NCBI GenBank assembly: GCA_900188465.1
Contig: FZPE01000004.1
Coordinates: forward strand, 248,001-312,000
Reading direction: 5' to 3'
Length of the DNA stretch: 64,000 nt
DNA from: Micrococcales bacterium KH10
Lineage (GTDB): Bacteria > Actinomycetota > Actinomycetes > Actinomycetales > Cellulomonadaceae
Position numbers and translations under genes: made by a program. Shown piece after piece: positions 1-7,656 of the stretch. The notes beneath the pieces are model-generated. The model saw only the letters and a program-made list of their open reading frames with translations, ran no database searches and was not told where the DNA came from. The first letter of the stretch is position 1. Each line of letters opens with the position of its first letter.

Positions 1-21
1 TCGCCGCCCACCGTGAGACTC

Positions 22-85
22 GGTAGCCCGATATGCGAAGTAGTAGTGCGATATATACGCCTACCTCTTTGCATATCGGGCTACC
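22..85 (-). terminator. Long inverted-repeat hairpin, probable terminator
   Basis: A perfect 15-bp inverted repeat lies at 22-36 and 71-85. The 34 bases between the arms are themselves partly complementary, so almost the whole 64 bp can fold into one long imperfect hairpin. It sits 19 bp beyond the stop codon of the minus-strand mannosidase gene, which fits a terminator. There is no clear T-tract, so it could instead be a dispersed palindromic element or a bidirectional terminator for a gene left of the window. Confidence 0.55.
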
Positions 86-103
86 TTCGCTCTGTGTGAG
101 GAT

Positions 104-3100
104 TTAGCTCCGGACCCGGATGGTGAACCGGACCACCTTCGACTGAGCGGTGCGTTTCTTGGTATTGCCAGTCGGCTTGAACCTGGCCTTCGGGCGATAC
201 GTGCCAGCACGTGATATCCGTGGCAGTGCGACTTTGATCTTGCTCTTGTCCTTGGCTTTCAGTTTCTTGGTCACCTTCTTGCCCGCGACGCGAACAATCA
301 CTTGTCCCTTGGGGCGTTTGACGGCGGCATTGACCTTCACGGTGATCTTGGGACGGGTACCGACACGAGTGCGTTTCGGTGCTTTCACCTTGACCTTGGC
401 TTTGAATCTCTTCACCTTGTTCACGGCTGATGTCGCCACGACCGGGGCGTACCCCGGTTTCGCGCCGGTCACGCGCACCCGGATCTTGCGGCCCGCGTCA
501 GCCTTGACGAGCTGGTAGCGCGCCGCCGTCGCTCCCTTGATCGGTTTGCCGTTGCGCAGCCACTGGTATGTCAAGGTGACTGGTGCCGGCTGCCAGGTGC
601 CGGCTTCGGCTCGTAACGTCTTACCGACTTTTGCTTTGCCGGTCACCTTGGGTGTCGGCCCGGTGATAACGTCCGGTTCGGGATCTGGTCCCGGCTCATC
701 TGGCTTCGCAGTGACAGTGATCCCCACGGAACTCGTGACCGGTGCAAAGGGGTCGGGAGCAAATCGTGGAGATTCGGACGGACGTATTGTCAAGGTGCCG
801 GTGAAATCGCCCGATTTCGGCAGTGTCGCGGTCAGCGCCAGATTCCAGCCATCGTCTCCTGATGTGACCGTGACCGGATAGGTCACCTCGTCGATGACAA
901 GGTCAGCCGTGATGGGAACCACCGACGAGTCCATATCGGCGAAACTGACTGTTCCCAGCGGTGCAGTGGATTCAACCGTTGCCTGGAAGGTCGCATCGGT
1001 CACCGTGACCTGCGGTAGCACCTGCACCGGTGCCGCAACGCTAGGCAGCCAGTCGGCCTGGGCGGTACCCCAGGTCGTGTCGCGATCCTCAGTCAAGGTG
1101 AAGTTCAGCGATCCGCCACCTTGGATGTCATCGAGATCGAACCAGGTCTTACTGTGCTGCTTCCCATTGATCTCCAGGCCCTCGATATAGCGCGGTAGCG
1201 ACTCGTGCGCACCGGAGGCGGTAATCGTCAACGTCTGGCCGTCACCGATGGTCACGGTCGCCGCCTCGACGCGTGGCGCGTTGAGCGCGAACATTCCCGA
1301 CCCAGGAACGATCGGCTGGAAACCCAGCGTTGCCATCACATACCAGGACGACATCGTGCCGAGATCGTCGTTCCCGACACCGCCGCCGGGCGTGTTGGGG
1401 AATCTGTTCAGGTTTGCTGAGAGCACGTCGTTGACGGCCGCGGGCCTGCCGACGGAACTGTACAACCAAGGGTTCATGATCGTCGGCTCGTTGCCTGGGT
1501 TGTATCCGATGCTCACGTAATAGGCACTGCCGCCCGGTGCCCAATGCGATGGCGATTGCCCGGGGCTCGCCAGCAACGATTCCATCGCCATGTAGTGATC
1601 GAGGCGTTCGATGAAGTCGTCAATGCCGCCCATCTTCTCGTGCAGGCCGGCAAAGTCCTGGTTGGCCATCCACTGATATTGCCACCGGGTGCCCTCGTGG
1701 AAGCCAGACTGTTGCACCGAAGCCAATTCGTTGGGCTCGGCGTTGAAAGTGCCATCGGGGTGCACGGCGTTCACGATGCCCTGGAACCCGCCCGACAATT
1801 CCATTTCGTCATTCCACAACCGCTGCCAGTTTTGCCCGCGCTCTAGATACCGAGCTGCGTCCTCGTTCTTGCCCAGACGTTGTGCGGCTGCGCCAATGGC
1901 AGCGTCGGAGATCGCGAACTCCATGGTGGAGGAACCACCGTGCCGGTACTCCTCATATTGCTGACCGAGCCCTGGCAGATCCTCGAAGTAGAACGGAATG
2001 TGCTTGTTCTCGATATAGAAATCTGCGCTCTGGCGACCTACGGACATCACGCCGTCGGGAGTGGGTGTGTCGGCGTTCTCAACGAGGTATTCCCACATCT
2101 GATCGGCGATCTCGTCCGGAACGGTGCCGAGGGTGAAGTTTTCGGCCACCCAGGCGGAAACCGGGTCACCCGCCATGATGTTGGTCTCGATCGCTCCCAG
2201 TGACCAACGTGGGAACCAGCCGCCTTCGACACGGTGTTGGAACATTGACCGCACGATGTCGGTCGCGTAGTCCTTCTCGAAAAGTCCGTGCAAAGTCGCC
2301 TGTGTGCGGTAGGTGTCCCATAACGAGAACGTTTGGTGGTAGTTCCAACCGTCCGCTTGGTGCACCTGATGGTCCATGCCGAAGTAGCGGCCATCGACGT
2401 CGGAGCCGATCGTGGGGGATAGCAGCGACTTGTACAACTGGGTGTAGAAGATGATCCGTGCTTCATTCGATGCGGTGATGTCGATGCGGCCGAGGTGATC
2501 GTCCCAGGTGGATTCGGCTAGTTCGCGGGCTTTGTCGAAGGTCACTTCGCCGTTGTCAGACTCGGTGATGCGATTGTCTCGGGCGCCTTCGACATCGACG
2601 AAGGAAATGCCGACTGTCACTTCGACGACCGGGTCATCGGTCGTGTCGAAGACTGCCGCAGCTCCATTGTGACCGGAAGCTACGGCTGACTCGATGACGC
2701 CGGCCTGATATTGCCCGTTTTGTCCCCAGATGCCGGTGCTGGTCGCGGCGCGGTCGAATTCGGCACTGAAGAACACCTTTTGCTTCTGCGGAGTCGACCC
2801 GCAGAAGCCGCCGTTCTCAACCCATCCTTCGAGTGTGTGGTCATCGATCCAACTCACCTCGGATGCACCGGCATCGCGCAATGTCTGCCCGACGTTGAAC
2901 GACAGGTTCGCGGTCGCGGTCCCGGGGAAGGTGTAACGGTGGAATCCGGTACGAGTGGTGGCGGTTACCTCGGCCGTGACATCGTTCGCGAGCTCGACTG
3001 TGTAGTATCCGGCGTGCGCGGCCTCAACGCCTCCGCTCTTCTTGTTCAACTGTGCGCGCGATGTCTGCGGCACAGTCGATGTCGTCGGACTGACCAGGAT

Positions 3101-3442
3101 TTCTCCGGCGGCAGGGCATCCGGCTGAATTGATGTGCCGGTGGCTAAAGCCCCATATCCAGTTCGTGTTGGGGTTATACGAGGTATATCCGTAGGAGTTC
3201 GCGTTGTCAGGGCTGAGCTGGACCATCCCAAAGGGCGTGGTCGCACCGGGGTAGGCGTTGCCTTCGGAATCAGTACCCACAAACGGATTGACGAGTTCAG
3301 CCAATCCATCGGTGGGAGCGGCCGTAGCAGGCTGTGCGGCTACTGTCACGGAACCGACGGCGAGCACTAGCGCCGTGGCCAATGAGCCGATGATCTTGCT
3401 GTAGCGGTTCTTTCGATGGGCATGTGAAGTGACGGGGGTCAT
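104..3442 (-). CDS. Secreted GH92 family alpha-mannosidase with C-terminal Ig-like domains
   Basis: 1112-residue exo-alpha-mannosidase of glycoside hydrolase family 92, calcium-dependent inverting enzymes that trim alpha-mannose from yeast mannan or N-glycans. Residues 1-42 are a signal peptide (basic start, hydrophobic core, AQPATAA). The GH92 core follows: NPFVGTDS near 52, HRHINSAGCP near 101, WDTYR near 375, GGWFPRW near 407, the acid-region Glu in GFHEGTRW (E583) and the general-base region GNDDLGTMSSW at 690-700. After about residue 790 come Ig-like or beta-sandwich modules and a very Lys/Arg-rich tail (about 940-1112), likely for wall or glycan attachment; no LPXTG sorting signal is visible. 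GAGGAGG precedes the ATG. It has no dedicated transporter beside it. Confidence 0.93.
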   Translation of the reverse strand: MTPVTSHAHRKNRYSKIIGSLATALVLAVGSVTVAAQPATAAPTDGLAELVNPFVGTDSEGNAYPGATTPFGMVQLSPDNANSYGYTSYNPNTNWIWGFSHRHINSAGCPAAGEILVSPTTSTVPQTSRAQLNKKSGGVEAAHAGYYTVELANDVTAEVTATTRTGFHRYTFPGTATANLSFNVGQTLRDAGASEVSWIDDHTLEGWVENGGFCGSTPQKQKVFFSAEFDRAATSTGIWGQNGQYQAGVIESAVASGHNGAAAVFDTTDDPVVEVTVGISFVDVEGARDNRITESDNGEVTFDKARELAESTWDDHLGRIDITASNEARIIFYTQLYKSLLSPTIGSDVDGRYFGMDHQVHQADGWNYHQTFSLWDTYRTQATLHGLFEKDYATDIVRSMFQHRVEGGWFPRWSLGAIETNIMAGDPVSAWVAENFTLGTVPDEIADQMWEYLVENADTPTPDGVMSVGRQSADFYIENKHIPFYFEDLPGLGQQYEEYRHGGSSTMEFAISDAAIGAAAQRLGKNEDAARYLERGQNWQRLWNDEMELSGGFQGIVNAVHPDGTFNAEPNELASVQQSGFHEGTRWQYQWMANQDFAGLHEKMGGIDDFIERLDHYMAMESLLASPGQSPSHWAPGGSAYYVSIGYNPGNEPTIMNPWLYSSVGRPAAVNDVLSANLNRFPNTPGGGVGNDDLGTMSSWYVMATLGFQPIVPGSGMFALNAPRVEAATVTIGDGQTLTITASGAHESLPRYIEGLEINGKQHSKTWFDLDDIQGGGSLNFTLTEDRDTTWGTAQADWLPSVAAPVQVLPQVTVTDATFQATVESTAPLGTVSFADMDSSVVPITADLVIDEVTYPVTVTSGDDGWNLALTATLPKSGDFTGTLTIRPSESPRFAPDPFAPVTSSVGITVTAKPDEPGPDPEPDVITGPTPKVTGKAKVGKTLRAEAGTWQPAPVTLTYQWLRNGKPIKGATAARYQLVKADAGRKIRVRVTGAKPGYAPVVATSAVNKVKRFKAKVKVKAPKRTRVGTRPKITVKVNAAVKRPKGQVIVRVAGKKVTKKLKAKDKSKIKVALPRISRAGTYRPKARFKPTGNTKKRTAQSKVVRFTIRVRS

Positions 3443-3567
3443 TGATCCTCCTCGATCGATGCCGATTCATCCCACATTCGACACTAAGGGGAGAATCGGT
3501 ATCTCGCGCGAGGAGGTTGATGCCCGGTGCGCGTTTTGCCGCGAGGGCTCTGCTGCCGCGACGTCAG

Positions 3568-4971
3568 TTACACGGGTGGGCGAATCTGGCCGCAGGTCGC
3601 TGCGGCCGTGGCGATCAACTCGTCCAAACCGAGGTTGATCGGCAATGGGCGACGGTCATTGGCCAGTACCCAGGCGCCACCTTCAACACGATACTGTTCG
3701 CGCGGCCCTTCGGTGACCAACCGCTGTAGCGCCACCAGTAGTCGATCAATGTGCTCGCTGGTGGTGCCTAATCCGATACTGGCGCGCACGGCGCCGTCTG
3801 ACAGGCCGATGCGACGCAGGAGCGGATGTGCGCAGAACTTGCCGTCCCGCACGCCGATACCGTGTTCGGCGGACAGATACATTGCGACGAGTCCAGGCTC
3901 ATAATCTGCGACTTCGAAGGTGACTACACCGACTGGCTCTCCACTGTCCTGCCAGATTCGAGCGATGGTCACACCATCGATCTTGCTCAGGCCATCGGTC
4001 AGCTGTGTTCGCAGTACCTGATCATGTTGCTGGAGTCGATCGTCACCAATGTCGGTGAGGACTTGCGCTGCCGTGGCTAGTGCGACTGCTCCGAGGACAT
4101 TGGGGGAGCCGGCTTCGTGGCGGGCTGGTCCCTGCTGCCACGACACGTCGTCGTTGCTGACATGGGACACCGCGCCGCCACCTGCCAGATACGCGGGTGC
4201 CTGGTCCAGCCAATCTCGTCGGCCGACCAGCACGCCGGCCCCGTATGGCGCGTACAGTTTGTGACCCGACAGCACCGCGTAGTCGATATCGAGTTCCGCG
4301 ATGGAGAATCTGCGGTGCGGCGCAAGCTGCGCTGCGTCGACCAGCACCCGAGTGCCGTGTCGGTGAGCAATATCGATGACCTGGGATAAGGGCAGCGCTT
4401 CACCCGTGACGTTAGAGGCACCGGTGATCGCCAGGAGAGCGTAGGACCGAGCCTGTAGGGCCTCGTCCAATCGGCTCAGCGTCTCGGTGATGGTGTCAGC
4501 CGCAGGCACGGTGGTGACCTGGTGCTCGGTCGTGCGCCAAGGCAGCAGGTTCGCGTGGTGTTCCACATCCAGGACGAGCACATCACCGGGGGTCGCGGTT
4601 GCCAGCAGGTTCACGGCGTCTGTGGTGTTGCGGACGATCACTGTCAGATCGTCGCTGCGGGCGCCGCAGAATTCCGCGATGATCGTGCGGGCCGACTCAT
4701 AGAGGGACGTTGCCACCTGGGACAGGTAGCCGGCGCCGCGATGCACTGACGCGTACCAGGGCAGAATCTGCTCAATGCGAGCCGCAACCGCTTCTAAGGC
4801 CGGGGCGCTGGCTGCGATGTCGAGATTCGCGTAGGTCGTGGTGGTGCCGTCGGCCAGCGGGACGAGAGTAGTAGCGCCGACGACGGATGCGATGGCGCCG
4901 TGACTGAGCCCGGCGTCGGGCAGTGGCAAAGTTTGACAGTCGGCGAGGTCGAGTGCGGTTGTCGTCGTCAT
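3568..4971 (-). CDS. Class V PLP aminotransferase, cysteine-desulfurase-like
   Basis: 467-residue fold-type I PLP enzyme of the NifS/SufS class. Visible features are EHHAN (stacking His at 138-139), VDAAQ (D212, pyridine-nitrogen ligand), SGHKLYAPYG with the Schiff-base Lys at K238, and KFCAHP with Cys380 where desulfurases carry the persulfide-forming Cys. Residues 1-45 are an extension before the fold, and about 60 residues follow the core. Family knowledge: such enzymes remove sulfur from cysteine as a persulfide; the close relative EgtE acts as a C-S lyase, so the substrate is not certain. A SufE-like acceptor and a rhodanese lie upstream on the same strand, which supports sulfur transfer. 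Its leader carries a SAM-IV-type riboswitch. The ATG follows AAGGAGAG. Confidence 0.85.
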   Translation of the reverse strand: MTTTTALDLADCQTLPLPDAGLSHGAIASVVGATTLVPLADGTTTTYANLDIAASAPALEAVAARIEQILPWYASVHRGAGYLSQVATSLYESARTIIAEFCGARSDDLTVIVRNTTDAVNLLATATPGDVLVLDVEHHANLLPWRTTEHQVTTVPAADTITETLSRLDEALQARSYALLAITGASNVTGEALPLSQVIDIAHRHGTRVLVDAAQLAPHRRFSIAELDIDYAVLSGHKLYAPYGAGVLVGRRDWLDQAPAYLAGGGAVSHVSNDDVSWQQGPARHEAGSPNVLGAVALATAAQVLTDIGDDRLQQHDQVLRTQLTDGLSKIDGVTIARIWQDSGEPVGVVTFEVADYEPGLVAMYLSAEHGIGVRDGKFCAHPLLRRIGLSDGAVRASIGLGTTSEHIDRLLVALQRLVTEGPREQYRVEGGAWVLANDRRPLPINLGLDELIATAAATCGQIRPPV

Positions 4972-5003
4972 GGGAGACTCTCCTTGTGTGCCAGACGTGG
5001 CAC
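4972..5003 (-). promoter_or_regulatory. Probable expression platform of the riboswitch
   Basis: Between the aptamer and the ATG there is a hairpin with a perfect 6-bp stem (GTGCCA/TGGCAC, 4988-5003). The ribosome binding site is itself part of a small self-complementary run, GGAGAGTCTCC. No U-tract terminator is visible. Together these suggest control of translation initiation by hiding the ribosome binding site rather than control of termination. Inference only. Confidence 0.5.
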
Positions 5004-5004
5004 C

Positions 5005-5129
5005 TAGCGCTTGCCGTAGCGGTCTGACTGCGGCCAGGTCGTCACCCGGAGCACCCCACGCTTGAAAGAGGGTTGCCGATCAGCGAGCCGGGGCTGTTGC
5101 ACTGGCGTGCACGCTGATACTCATGACCT
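5005..5129 (-). promoter_or_regulatory. SAM-IV-type (S-adenosylmethionine) riboswitch aptamer
   Basis: Read on the minus strand from 5129, the leader has AGGTC pairing with GACCT (P1), ATCAGCG pairing with CGCTGAT (P2), and an internal TGCAC/GTGCA hairpin. CCCGG in the P2 arm can form a pseudoknot with CCGGG. The S-box core CGGCAACCCTC...GGGGTGC is present, as is the downstream GGCAAGCGC that marks the SAM-IV architecture. These helices are complete, so the aptamer looks functional. SAM-IV elements are known from Actinomycetota, usually before methionine or sulfur genes. Here the regulated gene is the cysteine-desulfurase-like enzyme. A candidate -10 (TATGAG) lies just upstream near 5136. Confidence 0.88.
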
Positions 5130-5208
5130 AGTCTCATAGTGTGGTCGATTACAGGGGGACATTTCCACTCAGTACCGACGGGATCTCACTATGTGGTTAA
5201 AACTCGTG

Positions 5209-5931
5209 TTACACGGACAGGGCATCGTCCAATTCTTGTAGGTCGGCGGCAACCATGAGTCCCTGGGGAGGATCGACATCTCGTCCTGAGGCGGTCAGGA
5301 TGATCGCAGCGGGGGGATTCGCGCTGCGCAATAGGGCTACGACCTGCGCCGCGGAGACCTCCTTTGGCAGGAAGGCCACGGTTTCCGCAGGTTCAACATG
5401 CGGCAGCACATGTCTGACAAGCGCTGATTCGATGAGGGCGTCCCCGCGCTCATCGATCTGTCCCGCGAGCCAACGCGCGACGGCGTTGGTTGTGAGCAGT
5501 CCAGCGAAGACACCTCGGTCATAGACGGGGATCTGTGAGATGTCTCGTTCGCGCATCTGCCGCAACCATATGCCCAGGGAGTCGGCACTGGTAGCGCGCA
5601 TGATGGCCGATGAAGCAATCCGAATTGCGGGTGTCGGCTGGGTGATCTCCTGCAACAGCCGTTTCGCACGGGTCACTACGGCTTCGTCGAGGACCCCGCG
5701 GGCGCTGGATGCCTCGACGTGCTCGTGGGTGACTGCTTCACGGTGAGCGGCTAACCGCCACAGATCGACACCGTAATACCGGACGATGGGATCGCCTAGC
5801 GCGATGGTGGCGCGGGTCACTGCACCGAGGCCGTGAAGCGACTCAAGACGATGTTGCTCACGAAGCGCCGCTTCAATCGCGTCAGTGGCATCGATGAGGT
5901 CAGCCGTCAACTGTTCTGTGCTGGTCGGCAT
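5209..5931 (-). CDS. CBS-domain-like protein of unknown function
   Basis: 240 residues. The N-terminal 100 residues look helical and Ala-rich. From about 105 onward the pattern resembles a CBS pair: LGIWLRQMRERDISQIPVYDRGV followed by GLLTTNAVARWL (about 118-158), then a second half with VSAAQVVALL and a PPAAIILTASG strand (about 190-220). CBS pairs bind adenosyl ligands such as AMP, ATP or SAM and regulate partner proteins. It lies between the desulfurase-like gene and the SufE-like gene on the same strand. The 237-bp gap to the desulfurase holds that gene's riboswitch, so this gene is probably not in its transcript. AGGAG lies 8 bases before the ATG. The CBS call is moderate and the function unknown. 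Confidence 0.6.
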   Translation of the reverse strand: MPTSTEQLTADLIDATDAIEAALREQHRLESLHGLGAVTRATIALGDPIVRYYGVDLWRLAAHREAVTHEHVEASSARGVLDEAVVTRAKRLLQEITQPTPAIRIASSAIMRATSADSLGIWLRQMRERDISQIPVYDRGVFAGLLTTNAVARWLAGQIDERGDALIESALVRHVLPHVEPAETVAFLPKEVSAAQVVALLRSANPPAAIILTASGRDVDPPQGLMVAADLQELDDALSV

Positions 5932-5976
5932 GGGCTGACTCCTGTTCTGAAGAACTAAGCAGTAGTGCCGTGCGGG

Positions 5977-6447
5977 CTATGTGGCGGCGGAATTGGCGAT
6001 GAGTTGTTCGCGGATCTGACGTTTGGTGCGTTGCAGGATTCCTGCCATTCCGCGCAGACGTAGCGGTGATACCGCACGATCGAGGCCGAGCCAGGTCGGG
6101 TAATCATCCGGAATGGCCAGAACCTCGTCGGGGGACAGGCCTGCGATACCCTGCACCAGGATCGAGGCGAAACCGCGGGTAGTGGGGGCTTCCTCGGGTG
6201 CTGTCGCGTAGAGATTCACCGTGCCGTCGGTTCCGACTTCCGCAAAGGCTCGGACCGGAGACTGGCATTCCTCGACCCGTTCCAGCAGACCGGGGGCATG
6301 TTGATAGCGCGGCGGCAAGTCGGGCAGTTCACGCGAGAATTCCAAGAGGAGTTGCAGCCGTTCACGTTCGGGGACTGCCAAGAATTCTTCGCGGATCTCA
6401 CCCAGGGTGCTCGGCAAGTCTTCAATCTGTTGCCCGGTAGTGGTCAT
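5977..6447 (-). CDS. SufE-like sulfur acceptor protein
   Basis: 156 residues, the usual length for SufE. The sulfur-accepting loop is VEECQSPV with Cys61. Other family marks are RYQHAPGLLERV before it, and SILVQGIAGLSPDEV and PLRLRGMAGILQRTK after it. SufE takes persulfide sulfur from a SufS-type desulfurase. In M. tuberculosis a SufE-like gene (Rv3284) lies beside sseA (Rv3283), the same pairing seen here. The gene is 45 bp before the CBS-like gene and downstream of sseA, separated from sseA by a strong terminator. It probably has its own promoter. Confidence 0.88.
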   Translation of the reverse strand: MTTTGQQIEDLPSTLGEIREEFLAVPERERLQLLLEFSRELPDLPPRYQHAPGLLERVEECQSPVRAFAEVGTDGTVNLYATAPEEAPTTRGFASILVQGIAGLSPDEVLAIPDDYPTWLGLDRAVSPLRLRGMAGILQRTKRQIREQLIANSAAT

Positions 6448-6504
6448 GACTCCATTGTTTCATCTGTCGGCGGCTCATCGGCGATCTTGGTCGAGCAATA
6501 AGAC

Positions 6505-6542
6505 GCGGAGGGTCCAACTGAGTTATCTGTTGGACCCTCCGC
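6505..6542 (-). terminator. Intrinsic-type terminator after sseA
   Basis: Perfect 14-bp inverted repeat: arms 6505-6518 (GCGGAGGGTCCAAC) and 6529-6542 with a 10-base loop. It is 13 bp past the sseA stop codon. There is no long T-run, as is common in high-G+C organisms. It separates sseA from the SufE-like gene. Confidence 0.8.
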
Positions 6543-6554
6543 CAGGTTCGGGGA

Positions 6555-7454
6555 TCAGACGAGTGCGCCTGCTTCTTCGCCCTTGACGATGGGCACGCGC
6601 ACGGCGTTGCCCCACTCGGTCCAGGAGCCGTCGTAGTTCTTCACATTCTCGAGGCCGAGGAGGAAGTGCAAAGCGAACCAGGTGTGGCTGGAACGTTCGC
6701 CGATACGGCAGTAGGTGACGATGTTGTCGTCTGCCGTCAGGCCAAGGCCGCCCTCCTGGTAGATGGCTTCGAGTTCTGCACGAGTCTTGTAGGTGCCATC
6801 TTCTGCCACGGCTGTCGCCCACGGAACATTGGCCGCGGTGGGGATGTGTCCGCCGCGCAGTACGCCTTCTTCCGGATAGTCCGGAATGTGCAGCCGCTCT
6901 CCGGTGTACTCCGGGAACGAGCGGATGTCGACCAGCGGGCCGCGTCCGATGTGCTCCAGCACGCCTTCTTTGAAGATGCGGAAGGTGACGTCGTCACGCT
7001 CGGCAACGGGATAGTTACCTGATGCCGGGTTCGGAACCTCAGTGGTCAGTTCGCGGCCTTCAGCGATCCACTTGCCGCGCCCGCCGTCGAGCAGACGAAC
7101 ATCTTCGTGACCGTAGATGGTGAAGACCCAAGCAGCGTAGGCGGCCCACCAGTTGTTCTTGTCACCATACAGAATGATGGTGGTGTCCTTGGAAATGCCC
7201 TTTGAGCTGAGCAGCGCGGCGAACTCGTCCCCGGGGATGTATTCGCGCACGGTCGGGTCGTTGAGGTCGGTGTGCCAGTCGATCTTGACGGCACCAGGGA
7301 TATGTCCGGTTTCATACAGCAAGACGTCTTCGTCGGACTCGACAACGACGATGCCCTCGTCGCCTAGGTGCTCAGCCAGCCAGGCGGTGGTGACGAGCCG
7401 CTCCGGGTGAGCGTATTCCTGGATTCGTGGATCGGTGTCAATGGGTGCTGTCAT
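6555..7454 (-). CDS. sseA: Thiosulfate/3-mercaptopyruvate sulfurtransferase (two-domain rhodanese)
   Basis: 299 residues from the chosen start. Tandem rhodanese domains: the N-terminal inactive repeat contains [13 protein letters not shown], and the C-terminal repeat carries [24 protein letters not shown] and the active-site loop [13 protein letters not shown] with catalytic Cys249. It moves sulfane sulfur to thiophilic acceptors. The reading frame stays open upstream to an ATG at 7511, but the ATG at 7454 is preceded by GAGGGGAA and fits the family N-terminus ([11 protein letters not shown]). The promoter region also lies downstream of 7511. The CRIGERS loop matches the actinobacterial SseA type. 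Confidence 0.92.
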   Translation of the reverse strand: MTAPIDTDPRIQEYAHPERLVTTAWLAEHLGDEGIVVVESDEDVLLYETGHIPGAVKIDWHTDLNDPTVREYIPGDEFAALLSSKGISKDTTIILYGDKNNWWAAYAAWVFTIYGHEDVRLLDGGRGKWIAEGRELTTEVPNPASGNYPVAERDDVTFRIFKEGVLEHIGRGPLVDIRSFPEYTGERLHIPDYPEEGVLRGGHIPTAANVPWATAVAEDGTYKTRAELEAIYQEGGLGLTADDNIVTYCRIGERSSHTWFALHFLLGLENVKNYDGSWTEWGNAVRVPIVKGEEAGALV

Positions 7455-7483
7455 GATGTTCCCCTCGCAGATTCTTAAAGAGT

Positions 7484-7529
7484 GTGGTCGTGACCACTGT
7501 AAGACTGGCATCGGACATGGTCACGACCA
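7484..7529 (-). promoter_or_regulatory. sseA promoter with paired palindromic operator
   Basis: TGGTCGTGACCA at 7485-7496 and its exact reverse complement at 7518-7529 are near-palindromes. On the minus strand a GTGACC -35 (inside the upstream copy) and a TACAGT -10 are 17 bp apart, so one copy overlaps -35 and the other lies around the transcription start. This geometry is typical of a repressor binding two sites. The regulator is unknown; a sulfur- or redox-responsive one is a reasonable guess. Confidence 0.6.
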
Positions 7530-7656
7530 AGCGGGCTACTTCTCGAAATGTGAGATAAGAGGACAAGGAGGGGTGGTGGGCACCATGAAAGACAAGGCTG
7601 TTAGCCGCTTTTGCGCTCATGGCGGCGTCTCATTAAATGGGAAATCGCCGCTTTAC

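Noticed and set aside
7455-7511. 19-residue N-terminal extension of SseA
   Set aside because: A better ribosome binding site and the promoter lie inside this stretch; the extension does not fit the family.
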